A stretch of DNA of 64,000 bases from CAZDXB01 sp964509335 (GCA_964509335.1 CAZDXB010000009.1:1-64000), one strand, 5' to 3'; counted from the first letter of the stretch, positions 1 through 10,137 are shown. The notes: generated from the letters alone by a model not told the origin. Translations and numbers: made by a program.

Positions 1-23
1 ATGTTTGCGTTAACCTTTTAATC

Positions 24-45
24 CTCTCCCCGATTTCGGGGAGAG
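24..45. repeat. Inverted repeat (hairpin) in the left intergenic region
   Basis: Bases 24-32 pair with 37-45 in a 9-bp GC-rich stem with a 4-base loop. There is no T-run on either side, so it is not a standard intrinsic terminator. A second purine run at 50-57 could pair with the same left arm, so two exclusive structures are possible. No gene lies to its left in the window, so its role cannot be judged. Confidence 0.4.
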
Positions 46-192
46 TTAGAGAGGGGTAAATAAAAAGTAGAGCGGACGCCCTCGTCTGCTCACGCCTTAA
101 CCCCTCGCCGAACGCCTTCCCTTGCAAATGTGTCACGCTCGCAAAGTAGTGGCTGAAAATTTTCAGCGCTTGCGCTTTTTTCCTTTATTTTC

Positions 193-225
193 ACTCATCC
201 GATGACTCGGAGTTATCGGATGAGT
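193..225. repeat. Long imperfect hairpin upstream of the first gene
   Basis: Bases 193-203 are the exact reverse complement of 215-225 (11 bp). The 11-base loop can form a further 3-bp stem (205-207 with 211-213). No T-tract follows. A 16-bp perfect palindrome lies at 152-167, followed by a short GC stem and a T-run at 176-181, which could terminate transcription coming from the left. The 1-323 region otherwise holds no gene I can support; it should contain the promoter of the secreted protein at 324. Confidence 0.45.
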
Positions 226-323
226 TGTATATCGATAATATTTCGACAATTTGATTTGCATAAAAGAATTTTTTTTCTGATTTTTCTATTTCATAGAAAG
301 TAAGTTTTTTGCGGAGAAATAAA

Positions 324-3300
324 ATGAGAATTATAAAATGTTTGCCGTTTCTGACGGCGGCGGTTGTTTTGGCTTTGATTTTCGCTATGTTCGGCGGCGA
401 GAACGAAGTTTTCGTTAATAAGGAGAAAACGTTTGTAGGAGAAGGCGACGCCCCGATAAACCAGGAAAGACGAATGGAGTGGGAATACGCGCGGCATCGG
501 GACCCGGCGACGGGCAGAATACCGCGTTCGGCGTTTCAGCGTTCGCTTGAATACGCCGCTACGCTTCCCGGTTCGTATTCGCGAATTATGTCGAAAAAAG
601 AACGCGTTCAGGCTTACGAATGGAGTCGAAGGGGACCTATCAACTTCGGCGGCAGGACGCGAGCTTTGGCTCTGGACGTTCGCGACGAGAATATAATATT
701 AGCCGGCGGCGTTTCCGGCGGTATGTGGCGTTCCGAGGACTGCGGCGTTACTTGGACGAAAACCACCCGTCCCGACCAATTACACTCGACCAGTTGTTTG
801 ACGCAGGACACGCGGGCGGGCAAGGAGGATATATGGTATTGCGGCACCGGCGAATATTTCGCTATTTACGGCGGCTTGCGCGGCGACGGAGTCTATAAAT
901 CCACCGACAACGGGCGCTCTTGGTTTCAATTGGAATCGACTATTTCCGAATCGCCGCAAAGATGGAATCCGTTCGATTACGTATGGAATATCGTTATCGA
1001 CCATACAAATTCCGAGCAAGATATAATATACGCCGCTACTTCTATCGGCTCAGTTCAAAGAAGTACAGACGGAGGAGAGAGCTGGCGACGCGTAATGGGC
1101 GGCTTCGGCAACGAATACAGCTGGTTTACCGATATTGCAATTAGTCCCAGCGGCGTTTTATACGCTACTTTTAGCCAGAAAGCTTTTCAGGGCGATTCGA
1201 AAACCAAAGGGATATACCGCTCTACCGACGGTATAGAATGGACGGAAATAACGCCTGATTTTATGCCGGAAAGATACAGGCGAATCGTCATAGGAATATC
1301 GCCGTCGGACGAAAATATCGTTTATTTTTTGGCTGAGACGCCGGAATCCGGTTTAATGACGCGCAATACTCGCGGCGATTCGCTCTGGCACAGCTTGTGG
1401 AAATATAATTATATATCGGGCGCCGGCTCGGGCGAAGGCGGCGAGTGGTCAGACCTATCGCAAAGTTTGCCTCATCCGGAAAGAGTTCGCAGTCAGTTCA
1501 ATTCGCAAGGAGGTTACGATTTAATGATAGAAGTAAAGCCGGACAATCCCGACGTTGTGTTTATAGGCGGAACTAATCTATACCGCTCTACCGACGGATT
1601 CAGAACCGAGGAGAACGTAAAGTTAATTGGCGGCTATTGCTGGGACGATACCTCTTGCCGAGATAAATACACGTATCCGAATCATCATGCAGACCAACAC
1701 TGGCTCGTTTTTTCGCGTCTCGACCCGAACGTAATGTATTCGGGGAGCGACGGCGGAGTGGCGAAAACTTTGAATAATATGGCGCCCCATGTCGAGTGGA
1801 TTTCGCTGAACGAAGGTTATTTCACGACGCAATTTTATACATGCGCCATCGACCATGCCGTTGAAGGAAGCGAAGAGCTAATTGGCGGTTTGCAGGACAA
1901 CGGCACTTTATATACCAACTCGGAAAACGTGAATAAATACTGGACTATCGCCGCCGGAGCGGACGGTTTTTATTGCGCGATAGCGGACAGCGCGAAAGCG
2001 TATTACACTTCGCAGAATTCCTCGAGGCAACCGATGATAAAAGTATGGCGAGCCGTTCTCGACGAACACGGCGAAAGAGAAATGAGAACGAGAATCGACC
2101 CGATTGGCGGCAGGGACTTTATTTGGAACACGCCTTTTAAACTCGACCCGAACAATAATAGTATAATGTATCTCGCCGGCGGCAGGACGCTTTGGAGAAA
2201 TAATTGTCTCGACGATATACCGGTAGTAGAGTCAACCGATTCGATTTCAATTGGATGGGATAGCTTGACTCACACTAGTTTGGATAGTTTGCATTCAAAC
2301 GCCGGAAGAGACGAAAGAATAACGGCTGTGGAAGCGTCCGAGAATCCAGCTAATATAGTTTACTACGGAACTTCTTACGGTAGAGTATTCAGACTGGATT
2401 CCGCTAATATAGGCAATCCCAAGCCGAAAGGTATTACGGGAGATATTTTACCCGGTTTATCGAATACAGCTTGCATCGCGGCGCATCCTAACGACGCCGA
2501 TAAGGTTTTTGCTGTTTACTCGAACTTCAACATTCCCAGCGTATTTTTTTCGAGCGACGGCGGCGAGAATTGGACGGACGTTTCGGGCAATATTGAAGAA
2601 AATCCTAACGGAACGGGAGCGGGTCCCGCTTGCTATTGGTTGGAAATTTTGCCTATAGGCGAAGAAACTATGTATTTTCTTGGAACGAGCGCGGGATTGT
2701 ATTCTACGGCTTATCTCGACGGCAAAAACACAGTTTGGCGGCAGGAGGGCGCGGAAACAATCGGCAACGTGATGGTTTATATGCTGGACGCCAGACCGCT
2801 CGACGGCTTGGTAGTATGCGGCACTTACGGATTGGGGGTTTTCGATTCATACGTGGACGCGATTCCGCCAGCGCCGCAAGCGCCCGTTTTAGCCGAACCC
2901 GCCGATGGAATCGAAGGGATTTTAGACAGAACTACTTTGAAATGGAATCCTGTCGAAAACGCGGGTTTGTATTCGTTCGAATTAGCCGAGGACCCTAATT
3001 TTGAAAATTTAGTTTTTGAGTTCGAAGGAATAAAGATAACCGAAGCCGAAGTTTACGGTTTAGAGCAGGGAATGAAAAAATATTATTGGCGAGTTTACGC
3101 GCACGGAGCGGGCGGAATTAGCGTTCCTTCCGAAACCGGCGGTTTTACGACTGCTACTTCGCCGCCCAAGGCGGTTTTTCCCGAGAATAAAAGCGATAGC
3201 GTAGAGCTTGACGTTGAGTTCGAATGGACGGATTCCGAAGGCGCCGATTCGTATCATTTTCAGTTGTCGGAAAACGGACTTATGACGAGCTTTGCGATTG

Positions 3301-3731
3301 ACGCCGTTGTCGAAGGAACGAGCGTAGAAGCGAGCGGCTTGAAAGACGATAAAAGATATTATTGGCGAGTTAGTTCCATTAGAAACGAGAACGAGGGGTT
3401 ATTTTCCGACAGATACAATTTTAAAACGAAAAAGATTATTTCGGTGGAATCGGATAAAAAATTCGAGCGTTTAATCAGGGAAGAAGGGATTTATCCAAAT
3501 CCCTGTTCGGATAGAGCTAATATAAAATTCGAGTTGAATCGCGCGTCGAAGGTAGAAGTAATATTAATGAACGCGAGGGGCGAGAAAATCAGGACGGTTA
3601 TCGACGCTCGCTTCGCCGCTGGCAGAGCCGCGACGTCGGTCAATTTCTCAAAACTGCCTTCGGGCTTGTATTATTGCGTAGTAAAAGCCGGCGAGGAGAG
3701 TAAAATAATACCGGCGCTCGTCGTCAAATGA
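324..3731 (+). CDS. T9SS-secreted BNR/Asp-box repeat protein with FnIII-like domains
   Basis: A large exported protein of about 1135 residues. The ATG at 324 is chosen over an upstream TTG (309) because GGAG at 313-316 is correctly spaced from it and a signal peptide (MRIIK then a hydrophobic run to about residue 25) starts there. The body has repeated Asp-boxes of the form STDxGxxW (for example near bases 720, 900, 1065, 1220, 1580 and 2555), the signature of sortilin/Vps10/BNR beta-propellers. Two FnIII-like domains follow at about residues 850-1040. The C-terminal 80 residues form a type A T9SS sorting domain (YPNP, then GLYYCVV, ending in a hydrophobic/basic tail). Expected to cross the outer membrane by T9SS and be anchored or released. 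Substrate unknown; a sialidase-like or adhesive role cannot be decided. Confidence 0.88.
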   Translation: MRIIKCLPFLTAAVVLALIFAMFGGENEVFVNKEKTFVGEGDAPINQERRMEWEYARHRDPATGRIPRSAFQRSLEYAATLPGSYSRIMSKKERVQAYEWSRRGPINFGGRTRALALDVRDENIILAGGVSGGMWRSEDCGVTWTKTTRPDQLHSTSCLTQDTRAGKEDIWYCGTGEYFAIYGGLRGDGVYKSTDNGRSWFQLESTISESPQRWNPFDYVWNIVIDHTNSEQDIIYAATSIGSVQRSTDGGESWRRVMGGFGNEYSWFTDIAISPSGVLYATFSQKAFQGDSKTKGIYRSTDGIEWTEITPDFMPERYRRIVIGISPSDENIVYFLAETPESGLMTRNTRGDSLWHSLWKYNYISGAGSGEGGEWSDLSQSLPHPERVRSQFNSQGGYDLMIEVKPDNPDVVFIGGTNLYRSTDGFRTEENVKLIGGYCWDDTSCRDKYTYPNHHADQHWLVFSRLDPNVMYSGSDGGVAKTLNNMAPHVEWISLNEGYFTTQFYTCAIDHAVEGSEELIGGLQDNGTLYTNSENVNKYWTIAAGADGFYCAIADSAKAYYTSQNSSRQPMIKVWRAVLDEHGEREMRTRIDPIGGRDFIWNTPFKLDPNNNSIMYLAGGRTLWRNNCLDDIPVVESTDSISIGWDSLTHTSLDSLHSNAGRDERITAVEASENPANIVYYGTSYGRVFRLDSANIGNPKPKGITGDILPGLSNTACIAAHPNDADKVFAVYSNFNIPSVFFSSDGGENWTDVSGNIEENPNGTGAGPACYWLEILPIGEETMYFLGTSAGLYSTAYLDGKNTVWRQEGAETIGNVMVYMLDARPLDGLVVCGTYGLGVFDSYVDAIPPAPQAPVLAEPADGIEGILDRTTLKWNPVENAGLYSFELAEDPNFENLVFEFEGIKITEAEVYGLEQGMKKYYWRVYAHGAGGISVPSETGGFTTATSPPKAVFPENKSDSVELDVEFEWTDSEGADSYHFQLSENGLMTSFAIDAVVEGTSVEASGLKDDKRYYWRVSSIRNENEGLFSDRYNFKTKKIISVESDKKFERLIREEGIYPNPCSDRANIKFELNRASKVEVILMNARGEKIRTVIDARFAAGRAATSVNFSKLPSGLYYCVVKAGEESKIIPALVVK

Positions 3732-3833
3732 GAATGAGATTTCTTCGTCTTAATATTTTTGGCGAATTTTTATCGCCTAAAACGAATATAATTGGAAATA
3801 AATAAAAGGCTGTTTAACGCTACGGTCGGAAAA

Positions 3834-4832
3834 ATGAGAAGATTAGCGATTGTTATTTTTATTGTTATAGGTTTGTTCGTTTCGGCGCTTGGCTCTTTGG
3901 CGCAAGGCGTAGAGACTAAGGCGTATATCGACACGAACGACGTTCTTATTGGCGACCGCGTCCAATTGACGCTTGAAGCTAGAAGCGACAAAAAGACAAA
4001 TATCGTTTTCCCGTCGATAAGCGATTCAATCGGCAAATTGGAAGTGTTGGAAAAATCGCTCGTCGATACAATTGAACAAGACGGCGGCGTTAAATACGTC
4101 CAGCGATTTACGCTAACCAGCTTCGATTCTGGGCGATACGCAATTCCCCCGTTGACGGTAATGTACGAGAAGAAAGGTATGGGGGAGATGTATCCGGAGG
4201 CGACCGAACCGATAGAAGTCTTATTCAATACCGTAAAAGTCGATATGAAAAAGGGTATAAAGAGCATTAAGGACCCTCTGGAAGAGCCTATGACTCTGGC
4301 GGATTATCTGCCTTATATCGGTATATTTTTAGGGATTTTGGCGGTTTTAGCGGCGATATATTATTTCTATGTCAAGCGCAAGCCGAAAGATTTGTTGGAA
4401 TTGGACTACGACCCGAGCGTTCCGGCGCACGTGGAGGCTTTGGAAGCGCTTCAGAAGTTGAGCGAAGAGAAGCTCTGGCAGTCGGGGCAAGTTAAGGAAT
4501 ATTATATCAGATTGACGAATATTATCAGGGTATATATTAAGCGTAGATACGAGATAAACGCTCTCGAAGCCACTTCGGGAGAGATACTGCAAGCTGTGAG
4601 CGAGAAAGGAGTAGAGGAGGAGAGAGTCGAGAAAATGAGAACGGTATTCGAGAACGCGGACTTCGCCAAGTTCGCCAAATTTTTGCCTGAAGCCGAGACT
4701 AATAAAAAATGTTACGATTTGTGCGTCGATTTCGTAAGAAAAACGGCGCGAACCGAAAGAGAAACGGAAGAAGAAGTTTCGTCAGCCGACAGCGAAAGAA
4801 GTGAAAGAATACGAGAGGAGGGCGAGGGTTGA
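3834..4832 (+). CDS. BatD-like membrane protein
   Basis: A protein of about 332 residues with a signal peptide, a periplasmic Ig-like region (TKAYIDTNDVLIGDRVQL is typical of BatD N-termini), a single membrane helix at about residues 165-190, and a cytoplasmic helical tail ending in a charged stretch. The ATG at 3834 is preferred because the hydrophobic signal begins just after it; a TTG at 3792 would add 14 residues and has no ribosome-binding site. It overlaps the following batA by a TTGA junction, so the pair is translationally coupled. BatD proteins act with VWA-domain BatA/BatB in Bacteroidota-type Bat (aerotolerance) operons; the biochemical role is not settled. This protein is shorter than typical BatD, and batB, batC and batE are absent. 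Confidence 0.7.
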   Translation: MRRLAIVIFIVIGLFVSALGSLAQGVETKAYIDTNDVLIGDRVQLTLEARSDKKTNIVFPSISDSIGKLEVLEKSLVDTIEQDGGVKYVQRFTLTSFDSGRYAIPPLTVMYEKKGMGEMYPEATEPIEVLFNTVKVDMKKGIKSIKDPLEEPMTLADYLPYIGIFLGILAVLAAIYYFYVKRKPKDLLELDYDPSVPAHVEALEALQKLSEEKLWQSGQVKEYYIRLTNIIRVYIKRRYEINALEATSGEILQAVSEKGVEEERVEKMRTVFENADFAKFAKFLPEAETNKKCYDLCVDFVRKTARTERETEEEVSSADSERSERIREEGEG

Positions 4833-5821
4833 AAGATTTAATTTTTGCCAATCCAGAATATTTTTATCTGTTAATTATAATTCCGGCGTTAATCGTTTGG
4901 TATATATTCAAAAGCAAGAAACGAGAGCCGGAACTTAAGGTATCGACTATAGAGGGGTTCGCTCGAACGAAAGCGAACTTAAGAGGTAAGTTGCGTCATA
5001 TATTGTTCGCCTTGAGATTAATCGCGTTGGCTTTGGTTATAGTCGTATTGGCGAGACCGCAATCGACTATGAGCGAGAAAGAAGTCAAGACCGAGGGAAT
5101 AGACATAATAATCTCGCTCGATATTTCCACTTCTATGCTGGCTGAAGACTTTAGTCCCAACCGATTGGAAGCGGCGAAGGAGACTGCGATAGAGTTTATC
5201 GACGAAAGACCGAACGACAGAGTCGGGCTTGTCGTTTTCGCCGCCGAGAGCTTTACCCAATGCCCTATTACAATCGACCATACGGCTCTTAAAAATCTAT
5301 TCAAAGACATAAAAACCGGTCTGATAAAGGACGGCACGGCTATCGGAATGGGCTTGGCGACGGCGGTCAACAGATTGAAAGGCAGCAAAGCGAAGAGCAA
5401 GGTAGCGATACTGCTGACCGACGGCAGGAATAACACGGGAGCTATATCGCCGGAGACAGCCGCCGAAATCGCCGAGACGTTCAATATACGAGTCTATACA
5501 ATCGGGGTCGGTTCAAGAGGCACGGCGCCTTATCCGGTTCAGACGCCTTTCGGAACTAGGCGGCAGAAAATCAAAGTGGAAATCGACGAGGAGCTGTTGC
5601 AATCGATAGCCGACTTAACCGGCGGCAAGTATTTCAGAGCGACCGACAACGAGGCGTTGAAAGAAATTTACGCCGAGATAGACAAAATGGAAAAAACGAA
5701 AGTCGATTTATCCGTTTACACGAGAAAAAACGAGGAATTCCTACCTTTCGCGATCGCCGCCGCTTTGATATTTTTGTTAGAGTTGCTCTTTAGGTATTTG
5801 GTATTTAGGTCTATACCGTAA
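4829..5821 (+). CDS. batA: BatA-type von Willebrand factor A (VWA) domain membrane protein
   Basis: A 330-residue protein with two N-terminal membrane helices (about 10-28 and 58-75), a VWA domain at about 90-285 and a C-terminal membrane helix (about 305-322). The metal-binding MIDAS motif is intact: DISTS after the beta-strand IDIIISL, a later T in DGTAIG, and LLTDG. The start is TTG at 4829, preceded by GGAGGG at 4817-4822. The gene overlaps the BatD-like gene by four bases. The architecture matches BatA/YeaD-family proteins, inner-membrane proteins with the VWA domain facing the periplasm. The 3' end lies 13 bp from the convergent tryptophanase gene. Confidence 0.85.
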   Translation: MKDLIFANPEYFYLLIIIPALIVWYIFKSKKREPELKVSTIEGFARTKANLRGKLRHILFALRLIALALVIVVLARPQSTMSEKEVKTEGIDIIISLDISTSMLAEDFSPNRLEAAKETAIEFIDERPNDRVGLVVFAAESFTQCPITIDHTALKNLFKDIKTGLIKDGTAIGMGLATAVNRLKGSKAKSKVAILLTDGRNNTGAISPETAAEIAETFNIRVYTIGVGSRGTAPYPVQTPFGTRRQKIKVEIDEELLQSIADLTGGKYFRATDNEALKEIYAEIDKMEKTKVDLSVYTRKNEEFLPFAIAAALIFLLELLFRYLVFRSIP

Positions 5822-5834
5822 CTTTTAACTTTAT

Positions 5835-7205
5835 CTATACATAGTCGAATTTTGACGTGAAATGCCGTAAATATTTCGGTTGCCAGACTATTTTCATTCC
5901 GCGCATTTTGTCTCTTCTATTGTAAACGTTTATAATGGCTTCAGCCACGAAATCTATGTGATTTTGAGTGTAAACTCGTCTGGGGATCGCCAACCGAACT
6001 AAATCTAACGGCGGCGGTATAAAGTTGCCGTCTTTGTCGGTTTTTCCGAACATAACGGAGCCGATTTCGCAACAGCGCACACCCGCTTCTCTAAAGACTT
6101 CGATGGAAATACTCCATCCGGGGAATTCTTTAGCCGGTATATTCGGAGCGAATCTTTTAGCGTCGAGATAAACGGCGTGTCCGCCTGTTGGAACTAAAAT
6201 AGGGACTCCCGCGTCGAGCAATTTGTCTCCCAAATACTTAACTTGCTCGATTCGATATTTTAGATAGTCTTCGCTCAAAACTTCTTGGAAACCGATTGCT
6301 AAAGCTTCTAAATCGCGTCGCGTTAAGCCTCCGTAAGTTAAGTATCCTTCGGTGATTATCAATAAATTTTTCGCTTCCGCGGCTAAGTTGTCGTCGTTTG
6401 TCGCTAAAAAACCGCCGGAATTGGACAAGCCGTCTTTTTTCGCGCTCATTGTCGCGCCGTCGGCGTATGAGAACATCTCGCTAACGATTTCTTTTATCGA
6501 CTTATTTTCGTATCCTTTTTCTCTTAGCTTAATAAAGTAAGCGTTCTCGGCGAATCTGCAGCAGTCGAAATAGAGCGGGATGCCGTATTTGCTTAGCAAG
6601 TCCTTTGTGTCGCGAATATTTTGCATCGAAACCGGCTGACCCCCGCCGGTGTTATTAGTAATCGTAAGCATACATAAAGGAATATTCTCTTTGCCGACGT
6701 CGTTAATAAATTTTTCGAGCGCTTCCAAGTTCATATTTCCTTTGAAATCGCCTTCTATTTCCGGATTTTTTCCGACGTCGGTCAAAAAGTCTGCCGCTTC
6801 GGAGCCGGAGTATTCTACGTTGCCTCTGGTGGTGTCGAAATGCGTGTTGTTTGGAATATATTTTCCTTTACCGCCGACAATTGTAAACAAAATTCTTTCG
6901 GCGGCTCTTCCTTGATGCGTGGGGATGATATGTTTATATCCCGTAATATTTCTAACCGCGTCTTCGAATTTAAAATAACTTTTAGACCCGGCGTAAGCCT
7001 CGTCGCCGTCGATTAAGCCCGCCCACTGCTTGGAACTCATCGCGGTGGTGCCGCTGTCGGTGAGCATATCAATCGTTATCCAATCGGATTTCAAGAAAAA
7101 GGGATTGTAGTGGGATAGTTTTAAATATTCTTCCCTTTCTTGCTTCGTAGTCATAGGTATATGTTCTACCGTCTTGATTTTAAAAGGCTCAATCGTCGTT
7201 TTCAT
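5835..7205 (-). CDS. tnaA: Tryptophanase (PLP-dependent beta-eliminating lyase)
   Basis: A 456-residue fold-type I PLP enzyme, full length for the tryptophanase/tyrosine phenol-lyase family. The PLP lysine is K257 in MSAKKDG. The residues that separate the two activities can be read directly because numbering matches Citrobacter tyrosine phenol-lyase: its Thr124, Arg381 and Phe448 are here D124, I381 (CEIGS) and H448 (LRHFT), all in the tryptophanase state. Predicted reaction: L-tryptophan to indole, pyruvate and ammonia. It stands alone; there is no leader peptide I can recognise and no adjacent tryptophan permease. Indole could act as a signal, but that is inference. Confidence 0.93.
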   Translation of the reverse strand: MKTTIEPFKIKTVEHIPMTTKQEREEYLKLSHYNPFFLKSDWITIDMLTDSGTTAMSSKQWAGLIDGDEAYAGSKSYFKFEDAVRNITGYKHIIPTHQGRAAERILFTIVGGKGKYIPNNTHFDTTRGNVEYSGSEAADFLTDVGKNPEIEGDFKGNMNLEALEKFINDVGKENIPLCMLTITNNTGGGQPVSMQNIRDTKDLLSKYGIPLYFDCCRFAENAYFIKLREKGYENKSIKEIVSEMFSYADGATMSAKKDGLSNSGGFLATNDDNLAAEAKNLLIITEGYLTYGGLTRRDLEALAIGFQEVLSEDYLKYRIEQVKYLGDKLLDAGVPILVPTGGHAVYLDAKRFAPNIPAKEFPGWSISIEVFREAGVRCCEIGSVMFGKTDKDGNFIPPPLDLVRLAIPRRVYTQNHIDFVAEAIINVYNRRDKMRGMKIVWQPKYLRHFTSKFDYV

Positions 7206-7314
7206 AAATTTTCCTTCCGAATAATCCTTTATTATACTCTTCTGTTAATTTTTGCCAAATCCAAAATTTGAACTTAAATATTTTTAGCCAAATATTAAAA
7301 ATTCTTCAGATTTA

Positions 7315-10137
7315 TTAATGCGCTTCGAGCCAATTTTTCGCGACGCCGATTTCGACTTCAATCGGAATATCACCCAACTTCAAAGCGTCTTCCATCTCTT
7401 TCCTCGCCAGCTTCTTCATTTCGTCCAACTCGCTTTTCTCGACTTCGAAAACAAGTTCGTCGTGAACTTGCAAAGTCATTAGCGATTTCATATTCAAGCG
7501 CCTCATTTTCTTATCGACTCTAATCATCGCTATTTTCATCATATCCGCCGCCGTTCCCTGAATTGGCATATTGATGGCGGCTCTTTCCGCGGCGTTCCTT
7601 ATGTTTCTGTTCGCGCTTGTTATGTCTGGGAAATAGCGTCGTCTGCCAAGCATAGATTCGGCGTATCCCTTTTCTCGCGCCTTTTTGATAGTTTCGTCCA
7701 TATATTTTTTTATACCCGGGTATTTATCGAAATAATTGTCGATTATCTCGCCGGCTTCTCTTCTGCCTATCCCGAGCCTTTGGGAAAGCCCGTAAGCTCC
7801 CAGACCGTACATTATGCCGAAGTTTACCGTTTTCGCCGAACGCCTCATATTTTGGTCAACTTCGTCTAAAGGTTTGTCGAAGAGTTTAGCGGCGGTCGCC
7901 GAGTGAATGTCCAATTTATTTTTGAAAGCGGCGATTAAATGTTCGTCTTCAGAATAATACGCCATTATCCTTAATTCGATTTGAGAATAATCCGCCGCCA
8001 TTATTACGCTGTCTTTATCTTGCGCGGCGAAAGCCGACCTGACTTTTCCGCCCAATTCGCTTCTGATAGGTATGTTTTGCAGGTTCGGGTCTGTTGAAGA
8101 AAGTCTGCCGGTGGAAGTTCCCGTTTGATTGAAAGTCGTGTGCAACCTGCCGCTTTTTGGATTGATTAATTTCGGCAGAGCGTCTATATATGTAGATTTC
8201 AATTTCGCCAGTTGCCGATAATTCAATAACATTTCCGCAATCGGGTAATTTGCCGATAATTCGTTCAAGACCTGAACGTCGGTGCTATAGCCCGTTTTGG
8301 TTTTTTTCACGGGCGGGATTTGCATTTTCTCGAAAAGAACGAAGCTTAATTGTTTTGGCGAGTCGATGTTGAACTCCGTTCCGGCTTCGTCGTGGATTTT
8401 TTTTGTTAAATCTTCCAACTCCGATTTGATTTCATTGGATAGTTTCTTCAGATAGTCTTTGTCTATGTAAACGCCGTTCGCTTCCATGATTGTCAGCGTC
8501 TCGATTAACGGGAATTCCGTTTCCTCGGCTATTTTAAGTAAATTTTCTTTTTCCAGTTCCTTTTTCAGTATTTTTGTTAATTTTAAGGCTATATCGGCGT
8601 CTTCGCAAGCGTAATCTTTGATTTTTGAGGGCGGCAAATCTTTCATAGATTTCTGCTCGCTCTTCTTTTCGCCGATTAACTTTCCAATGGGAATCGGCTC
8701 GTAATTCAGCCACTTTTTAGCCAAAGCGTTCAGATTGTGCTGCATATCGGGGTTTAAAACGTAAGAAGCCGCCATATCGTCGAATATTATCGGCGTTAAA
8801 TTTATCCCCCGCCTTTTTAATATAAACGAGTCGAATTTCAAGTTCTGTCCGCACTTTCCGACTTTTTCGCTTTCGAAAATCCCTTTTAAATCTTTTAGAG
8901 CGGTTCTTAAAGAAATCAGCTTAAATTTATCTGCTGTCGTTTTGCCTTGTTCTTCTTGCGAATCGAACAAGCCCGGTTCGCTCTCTTCGATTTTTGCCGC
9001 CGGATATTTATCTTCCATATCGTCTTCGACGGCTATATAATAAGCTTCGTCAGGTTTCGCCGAAAGAGCGATTCCGACGATTTCGCAATTAGATTTATCT
9101 AAGGAGCTAGTCTCTAAATCGACGGATAAAAGCTCCGGCTCGCCAATTTTCTTCAATACGCTGCGGAATGAATCCAAATCGTCGAGTAACTCGTATTTCT
9201 TTTCTTTTTTTGATAGTTTATCTAAAGAGCTTTCTGAGGCAGACGGTTTTTCTTCGCTCGCGCTGTCGCCTTTAGCCCATTTTTCTTTAAATTGTCTAAA
9301 TCCAAGTTTCGAGAACAAATCGTTCAATTTACCGTATTTCGGCTCTTTGCGTTCTATGTCTTCAAGGTCGATTTCGATTGGCGCTTTAACTAGGATTTTA
9401 ATTAGTTCTTTTGATAGCAGAGCGTTTTCTTTATTGTCTTCGAGTTTCTTTCTAACCGATTTTTTCTCGACTTTGTCTAAATTCTTGTATAATTCTTCGA
9501 CGGAGCCGAACTTTTGAATCAACGGGATAGCCGTCTTTTCGCCGACGCCTTTAACGCCGGGGATATTGTCGGAGCTGTCGCCGATTAACGCTAAAACGTC
9601 CACTACTTGTTTGGGTTTTACTCCGAATTTCTTTTTTACCGCTTCAATATCTACTATGTCGAAATCCTCGCCTTTTTTCCTCGACGGTTTATATAGCTTT
9701 ATTTTGTCGTTTACTAATTGATAAAAGTCTTTGTCGGAGGTCAAACATATCGCTTCTTTGTTTTTCTCCGCCGCTTCTCTGGAAAGCGAGCCTATAATAT
9801 CGTCCGCTTCGTAGCCGGCAAGCTCGGTCTGCGGAATATTGGCGTATTCGAGAAACTCTTTTATCCTTTTTAGTTGCGGGACTAAATCTTCGGGGAAAGC
9901 TTCTCTGTTCGCTTTGTATTCGGGATACTTTTTATGTCTGAAAGTCGGCTCTCTTCTGTCGAAAGCCACTATTACTTTCTCTGGATTTTCCTTTTCAATC
10001 AGCGAGGTTATTATATTAATGAAGCCGAAAACGGCGAAAGTCGGCTCGCCTTCCGGCGATTTCAAATCCGACCGAGCCATAGCGTGGTACGCCCTAAAAA
10101 CAATAGACATTCCGTCAACAAGATACAATTTCGACAT
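7315..10137 (-). CDS. polA: DNA polymerase I
   Basis: A 940-residue complete three-domain PolA. The 5'-nuclease domain occupies about 1-290 (conserved acidic residues in GYEADDIIG, LTSDKDFYQLV and LIGDSSDNIPG). The 3'-5' exonuclease domain at about 320-540 keeps its metal ligands: SVDLETS (DxE), GQNLKFD and YACEDAD, so proofreading should work, unlike many Bacteroidota and Gram-positive PolAs. The polymerase domain has motif A (AADYSQIELR), motif B (RRSAKTVNFGIMYG) and motif C (QVHDELVFEV). An insertion of about 35 charged residues sits inside the exonuclease domain. Acts in Okazaki fragment processing and repair. It lies 79 bp downstream of pth and may be co-transcribed with it. Confidence 0.97.
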   Translation of the reverse strand: MSKLYLVDGMSIVFRAYHAMARSDLKSPEGEPTFAVFGFINIITSLIEKENPEKVIVAFDRREPTFRHKKYPEYKANREAFPEDLVPQLKRIKEFLEYANIPQTELAGYEADDIIGSLSREAAEKNKEAICLTSDKDFYQLVNDKIKLYKPSRKKGEDFDIVDIEAVKKKFGVKPKQVVDVLALIGDSSDNIPGVKGVGEKTAIPLIQKFGSVEELYKNLDKVEKKSVRKKLEDNKENALLSKELIKILVKAPIEIDLEDIERKEPKYGKLNDLFSKLGFRQFKEKWAKGDSASEEKPSASESSLDKLSKKEKKYELLDDLDSFRSVLKKIGEPELLSVDLETSSLDKSNCEIVGIALSAKPDEAYYIAVEDDMEDKYPAAKIEESEPGLFDSQEEQGKTTADKFKLISLRTALKDLKGIFESEKVGKCGQNLKFDSFILKRRGINLTPIIFDDMAASYVLNPDMQHNLNALAKKWLNYEPIPIGKLIGEKKSEQKSMKDLPPSKIKDYACEDADIALKLTKILKKELEKENLLKIAEETEFPLIETLTIMEANGVYIDKDYLKKLSNEIKSELEDLTKKIHDEAGTEFNIDSPKQLSFVLFEKMQIPPVKKTKTGYSTDVQVLNELSANYPIAEMLLNYRQLAKLKSTYIDALPKLINPKSGRLHTTFNQTGTSTGRLSSTDPNLQNIPIRSELGGKVRSAFAAQDKDSVIMAADYSQIELRIMAYYSEDEHLIAAFKNKLDIHSATAAKLFDKPLDEVDQNMRRSAKTVNFGIMYGLGAYGLSQRLGIGRREAGEIIDNYFDKYPGIKKYMDETIKKAREKGYAESMLGRRRYFPDITSANRNIRNAAERAAINMPIQGTAADMMKIAMIRVDKKMRRLNMKSLMTLQVHDELVFEVEKSELDEMKKLARKEMEDALKLGDIPIEVEIGVAKNWLEAH

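Noticed and set aside
5018..5281. Minus-strand open frame opposite batA
   Set aside because: It is an antisense shadow of a well-conserved VWA domain.
5835..7205. Tyrosine phenol-lyase as an alternative to tryptophanase
   Set aside because: The discriminating positions D124, I381 and H448 match tryptophanase.
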